NCBI RefSeq assembly: GCF_900112225.1
Contig: NZ_FOLD01000020.1
Location: 1 to 58,742 of the forward strand
DNA length: 58,742 bases
Origin: Massilia yuzhufengensis
GTDB lineage: Bacteria; Pseudomonadota; Gammaproteobacteria; Burkholderiales; Burkholderiaceae_D
Direction: 5' to 3'
The position numbers and the translations under genes are program-made. How positions within the stretch are numbered: position 1 is the stretch's first letter; the number at the start of each line of letters is the position of its first letter. The notes beneath the pieces were generated by a model. The model saw only the letters and a list, made by a program, of their open reading frames with translations. It searched no databases and had not been told where the DNA came from. Shown in pieces: positions 55,468 through 58,742 of the stretch.

Positions 55468-55641
55468 GATTGCCTCCTTGATCACATGGCTTGCTGCCAG
55501 CATGCCTGCCGAAACCGATGCGTTCCGTTCGGTGCTTCACGTTTCGGCCCGATCCGTCCCGCATCGCCCAGCGGGGCCGTGCCAATGGCAACTTTTTGAG
55601 GTACGCTTGCATGATTGGCACGACCAGCAAAGGAGACCCGT

Positions 55642-55965
55642 ATGTCCACACCCTATGAAACCGCCCAGCCCGAGCGCAGCGCCGTGGCAGCCATGCCCGG
55701 CACCGTCCTGCTCGATTTCGGCACCAACTGGTGCGGCTACTGCCGCGCCGCCGAACCGCTCATCGACCGGGCCGTCGCAGGCAGCGACGCCGTCCAGCAC
55801 CTGAAGGTCGAGGATGGACCCGGGCGCGTGCTGGGACGCGCGTTCCGCGTCAAGCTGTGGCCGACGGTCGTCGTGCTCAAGGATGGACAGGAGGTCGCGC
55901 GCGTGGTGCGCCCGGTGTCGGCCGATGAAGTGCGCGTCGCGCTGGCCCAGGCCGGTGCAGCATGA
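55642..55965 (+). CDS. Thioredoxin-family protein
   Basis: 107 residues, a single thioredoxin fold with active site NWCGYC (C31, C34) and the cis-proline segment KLWPTVVVL. It lacks a signal peptide, so it is cytoplasmic and probably reduces protein disulfides. The start at 55642 has AAAGGAG 6 bases before it. The stop overlaps the start of the MFS transporter gene by 4 bases (ATGA), an unusual pairing that couples their translation. Confidence 0.88.
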   Translation: MSTPYETAQPERSAVAAMPGTVLLDFGTNWCGYCRAAEPLIDRAVAGSDAVQHLKVEDGPGRVLGRAFRVKLWPTVVVLKDGQEVARVVRPVSADEVRVALAQAGAA

Positions 55966-57263
55966 GTGGCCAGGCAGCCGCTACCCCCGCCAACAAGCCG
56001 CGCACTGTCCTGTTCGCAAGCCTGATCGGCACCACCATCGAGTTCTACGACTTCTATATCTATGCCACCGCCGCGGTGCTGGTCTTCCCGCGGCTGTTCT
56101 TCCCGGCGGCCGATCCCGCCGCCGCCACCCTGCAGTCGCTGGCCACCTTCGCGATCGCCTTCTTCGCGCGCCCGGTCGGCTCGGCCGTATTCGGCCACTT
56201 CGGCGACCGCGTCGGGCGCAAGGCCACCCTGGTCGCGGCCCTGCTCACCATGGGCATCTCCACTGTCCTGATCGGCCTGTTGCCAACCTACGCGTCGATC
56301 GGCACCGCCGCGCCGCTGCTGCTGGCCCTGTGCCGCTTCGGCCAGGGCCTCGGCCTGGGCGGCGAGTGGGGCGGGGCGGTGCTGCTGGCCACCGAAAACG
56401 CGCCGCCCGGCAAGCGCGCCTGGTACGGCATGTTCCCGCAGCTGGGGGCGCCGATCGGCTTCTTCCTGTCGGGAGGCACCTTCCTGCTGCTGGGCCAGCT
56501 GATGAGCGACGCCGACTTCTTCAGCTACGGCTGGCGCATTCCCTTCCTGGCCAGCGCGCTGCTGGTGCTGGTCGGCCTGTACGTGCGCCTGAAGATCACC
56601 GAGACGCCTGATTTCCAGAAGGTGCTCGAACGTAACGAACGGGTCAAGGTGCCGGTGCTGGCGGTGCTGCGCGACCACCGGCGCGCGCTGGTGCTGGGCA
56701 CCATCATCGCGGTCTCGACCTTCGTCGTGTTCTACCTGATGACGGTGTTCGCGCTGAGCTGGGGCACGACCAGGCTGGGCTTCTCGCGCCAGCAGTTCCT
56801 GACCATGCAGCTGGTGGCGGTGGTGTTCTTCGGGCTGACGATCCCGCCTTCGGCGCTGCTGGCCGACCGCCACGGGCGGCGCATGGCGATGATCCTGGTG
56901 AGCGGGGCGATCGCCGTGTTCGGGCTCCTGTTCGGACCCTTGTTCGGGGCCGGCTCGATGCTGGCCGTGGCAACCTTCATGATCCTGGGCATGTGTCTGG
57001 TGGGCTTTACCTACGGGCCGCTGGGGACGCTGCTGGCCGAGATGTTCCCGCCCGAGGTGCGCTATACCGGCGCTTCGCTTACGTTCAACCTGGCCGGCAT
57101 CCTGGGTGCTTCGCTGGCGCCCTATGCGGCGACCTGGCTCGCCACCAACTACGGACTGGCGTATGTCGGCTACTACCTGAGCGCGGCGGCACTGCTGAGC
57201 CTGTTCGCCCTGTTGATGGTCGGCGGCAGCCGGCCCCGCGCCGGGGAAACTAGTCGCGTGTAA
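55962..57263 (+). CDS. MFS transporter, MHS (metabolite:H+ symporter) family
   Basis: 433 residues with 12 membrane helices. The MHS signatures are IGTTIEFYDFYIYATAAVLVFPRLFFP in helix 1, FARPVGSAVFGHFGDRVGRK between helices 2 and 3, GQGLGLGGEWGGAVLLATENAP and GPLGTLLAEMFPPEVRYTGASLTFNLAGILGASLAP. Family members import organic acids, amino acids or osmolytes such as proline/betaine. The substrate here is unknown. It is translationally coupled to the thioredoxin gene. The transporter at 30678-32021 belongs to the same branch but is more divergent. Confidence 0.88.
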   Translation: MSGQAAATPANKPRTVLFASLIGTTIEFYDFYIYATAAVLVFPRLFFPAADPAAATLQSLATFAIAFFARPVGSAVFGHFGDRVGRKATLVAALLTMGISTVLIGLLPTYASIGTAAPLLLALCRFGQGLGLGGEWGGAVLLATENAPPGKRAWYGMFPQLGAPIGFFLSGGTFLLLGQLMSDADFFSYGWRIPFLASALLVLVGLYVRLKITETPDFQKVLERNERVKVPVLAVLRDHRRALVLGTIIAVSTFVVFYLMTVFALSWGTTRLGFSRQQFLTMQLVAVVFFGLTIPPSALLADRHGRRMAMILVSGAIAVFGLLFGPLFGAGSMLAVATFMILGMCLVGFTYGPLGTLLAEMFPPEVRYTGASLTFNLAGILGASLAPYAATWLATNYGLAYVGYYLSAAALLSLFALLMVGGSRPRAGETSRV

Positions 57264-57329
57264 ATACTGCTTGCACATATGCATGGGCGTGCTTGAGAAT
57301 GCCTTTATCTCAGCGACACTCGAGTTCCC

Positions 57330-58646
57330 ATGCAGCAGGCACACACCCAGCAGCCAGACCCCCGCCAGCTCGCCACGCTCGAGCGCGACGCGCTGCAGGC
57401 GGCCAACCGGGGCGACGCCCAGGGCGCGGCGCGCCTGTGGGAAAGCATCCTGGCGCGCTCGCCTGGCCATCCGCGCGCCCTGCGCTCGCTCTCGCACCTG
57501 GCCTTCCAGTCCGGCGACCTGGCGCGCGCGCGCGGCTTGCTCGACCGGCTGGTCGTGGCCGACGGCCGCGACATCCAGCAGTGGCTGAACCTGGCCGTGG
57601 TGTGCCTGGCGATGCGGGACGACGCGGCCGAAGAGGCGGCGATCCGCGGCGCGCTGACGGTCGATGCGTATGACCTGGTCGCGCTGGTGATGCGCAGCCG
57701 CCTGTTCATCCGCCAGGGCCGGCGCCAGGAAGCGGCCGGCGCCTGCGCCGCGGTGGCGGCGGTGGCGCCGCCGCTGGACCGGCTGGCGCCCGACCTGCAG
57801 CCGGCGGTGCGCGAAGCGCTGGCCTGGCACGCCGACTACAACCAGGAATTCGGCGGCTACCTGGACGACTACCTGGCCCCCCGGCTGCGCGAACTGCAGG
57901 GCGCGATGGGCAAGGAAGAATTGCGGCGTTTCCGCGATTCGCTCGACGTGATGACCGGCCGCAAGCGCCGCTACGAACCGCAGCCCCAGCTGTTCCACTA
58001 CCAGGGCCTGGCCCCGGCGCCGTTCTTCGAGCGCGCCGACTTCCCCTGGCTGGACGCGTTCGAAGCCGCCACCGGCGAGATCCGCGCCGAGTTCCTCGCG
58101 GCGCAAGCCGCGCAGCAGGGCTTTTCGCCGTATATCGATTACTCGGAAGACCAGCCGCTGGCGCAGTGGGCCGAATTGAACAAGTCCCTGAACTGGAGCG
58201 CCTTCCGCCTGGTCGACAACGGCGCGCCGGTGCCGGGCAATGCCGACCGCTGCCCGCGCACCATGGCGTTGTTACAAGGCGCGCCGCAGCCGGACCAGCC
58301 GGGGCGCACGCCGAGCGCGATGTTTTCCGTCCTGGAGCCGCATACCCGGATTCCACCGCACACCGGCGTGAGCAACGTGCGCCTGGTAACCCACTTGCCG
58401 CTCATCGTGCCCGCCGGTTGCGGCTTCCGGGTCGGGAACGACACCCGCGCATGGGAACCCGGCAAGGCCTGGGTGTTCGACGACACCATCGAGCACGAGG
58501 CCTGGAACGACAGCGGGGAGCTGCGGGTCGTGCTGATCTTCGACATCTGGCACCCGCAGCTGTCGCAGGCCGAGCGCGCGCTGATCACGGCGATGAGCGC
58601 CGGCATCAATGCGTTTACGAAATCCGCGGGTGGATTCGGCCTGTAG
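57330..58646 (+). CDS. TPR protein with aspartyl/asparaginyl beta-hydroxylase domain
   Basis: 438 residues. The N-terminal about 150 residues are helical repeats of the TPR type (AANRGDAQGAARLWESILARSPGHPRALRSLSHLAFQSGDLARAR). A linker (about 160-290) leads to a C-terminal AspH-type dioxygenase domain. The iron-binding HxG...H pattern of AspH is present: H344-T-G346 and H389, 45 residues apart, in IPPHTGVSNVRLVTHL and FDDTIEHEAWND; these enzymes lack the third acidic ligand. It would use Fe(II) and 2-oxoglutarate to hydroxylate Asp or Asn residues of some protein, or perhaps another substrate. No strong ribosome site precedes the ATG. Confidence 0.85.
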   Translation: MQQAHTQQPDPRQLATLERDALQAANRGDAQGAARLWESILARSPGHPRALRSLSHLAFQSGDLARARGLLDRLVVADGRDIQQWLNLAVVCLAMRDDAAEEAAIRGALTVDAYDLVALVMRSRLFIRQGRRQEAAGACAAVAAVAPPLDRLAPDLQPAVREALAWHADYNQEFGGYLDDYLAPRLRELQGAMGKEELRRFRDSLDVMTGRKRRYEPQPQLFHYQGLAPAPFFERADFPWLDAFEAATGEIRAEFLAAQAAQQGFSPYIDYSEDQPLAQWAELNKSLNWSAFRLVDNGAPVPGNADRCPRTMALLQGAPQPDQPGRTPSAMFSVLEPHTRIPPHTGVSNVRLVTHLPLIVPAGCGFRVGNDTRAWEPGKAWVFDDTIEHEAWNDSGELRVVLIFDIWHPQLSQAERALITAMSAGINAFTKSAGGFGL

Positions 58647-58742
58647 GTATCAGAAGGCGCTGTCACCCTTGGCTATGGATGAGGATTGAACTGTCGAGCT
58701 GCACTACGGTCCAAACCGTATCGCCATCCGACGGAGCCTCCC

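Noticed and set aside
58647..58742. Possible RNA gene or new coding start at the right edge
   Set aside because: Too short to judge; I see no tRNA-like fold, ribosome site or open frame with support.

Overview
The window is high-GC (roughly two thirds G+C), densely packed bacterial chromosome. The gene set fits a betaproteobacterium of the Oxalobacteraceae, probably the Massilia/Telluria/Duganella group: a bo3-type quinol oxidase operon followed by a RegB/RegA-type redox pair, a PEP-CTERM protein, many c-di-GMP proteins, an hmgA/hppD tyrosine-degradation locus, and protein sequences typical of that family. This placement is inference; there is no rRNA gene or other marker to confirm it. Apart from the tail of an IS4-type transposase at the left edge and some REP-like repeats, the region looks like ordinary chromosome. 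I saw no tRNA, rRNA, CRISPR array or prophage.

Layout. 1-345: end of an IS4-family element. 371-874: outer-membrane beta-barrel protein. 1091-6136 (minus): branched-chain 2-oxoacid dehydrogenase operon (E1alpha, E1beta, E2, E3) ending in a clear terminator. 6356-10110: CSS-motif EAL phosphodiesterase, a GTAG-type REP pair, an AroP-like permease, a 34-residue small protein and a membrane protein. 10257-13391 (minus): a two-gene operon encoding a PEP-CTERM protein and an 844-residue protein that joins Ig/cadherin-like repeats to two Hcp-like domains; a sigma-54-type -24/-12 element lies upstream. 13511-21334 (all minus): DUF3616 protein, a decayed amidohydrolase, YjbQ, a GGDEF/EAL protein, an MBL-fold hydrolase, a TlpA-type oxidoreductase and a CorC/HlyC-family protein. 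21439-24946: hmgA, a divergent LysR regulator and hppD, with a perfect LysR-type inverted repeat between the divergent genes. 25132-26209: lrgA/lrgB-type pair. 26229-29140: hemerythrin, manganese catalase and a ZIP transporter, which look like an oxygen/peroxide and metal stress group. 29206-30598: a TetR regulator and a short-chain dehydrogenase, each preceded by nearly the same 35-bp operator.

30678-40039 is the respiratory block: an MFS transporter diverges from cyoABCD, then SURF1, RegB/RegA-type kinase and regulator, a cytochrome c and a MOSC protein, nearly all coupled by overlapping or closely spaced stop and start codons. 40180-44794 holds a second ZIP transporter and a three-gene operon (exported protein, CPA-type antiporter, YbdK-type carboxylate-amine ligase). 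44922-53759 holds a small membrane protein, a MarR regulator, a CHASE-PAS-GGDEF-EAL protein, PBP1a, an M23 peptidase and a Cache-type histidine kinase. 53879-58646 holds an MscS channel, a DUF3606 protein, a thioredoxin-like protein coupled to an MHS-type MFS transporter, and a TPR/aspartyl-asparaginyl hydroxylase protein.

The most unusual content is the Ig-repeat/double-Hcp protein in the PEP-CTERM operon, with no type VI secretion genes nearby. Next are the paired TetR operators, the antiporter/YbdK operon with a possible attenuated leader, and the MOSC protein with an alkyltransferase-like tail.
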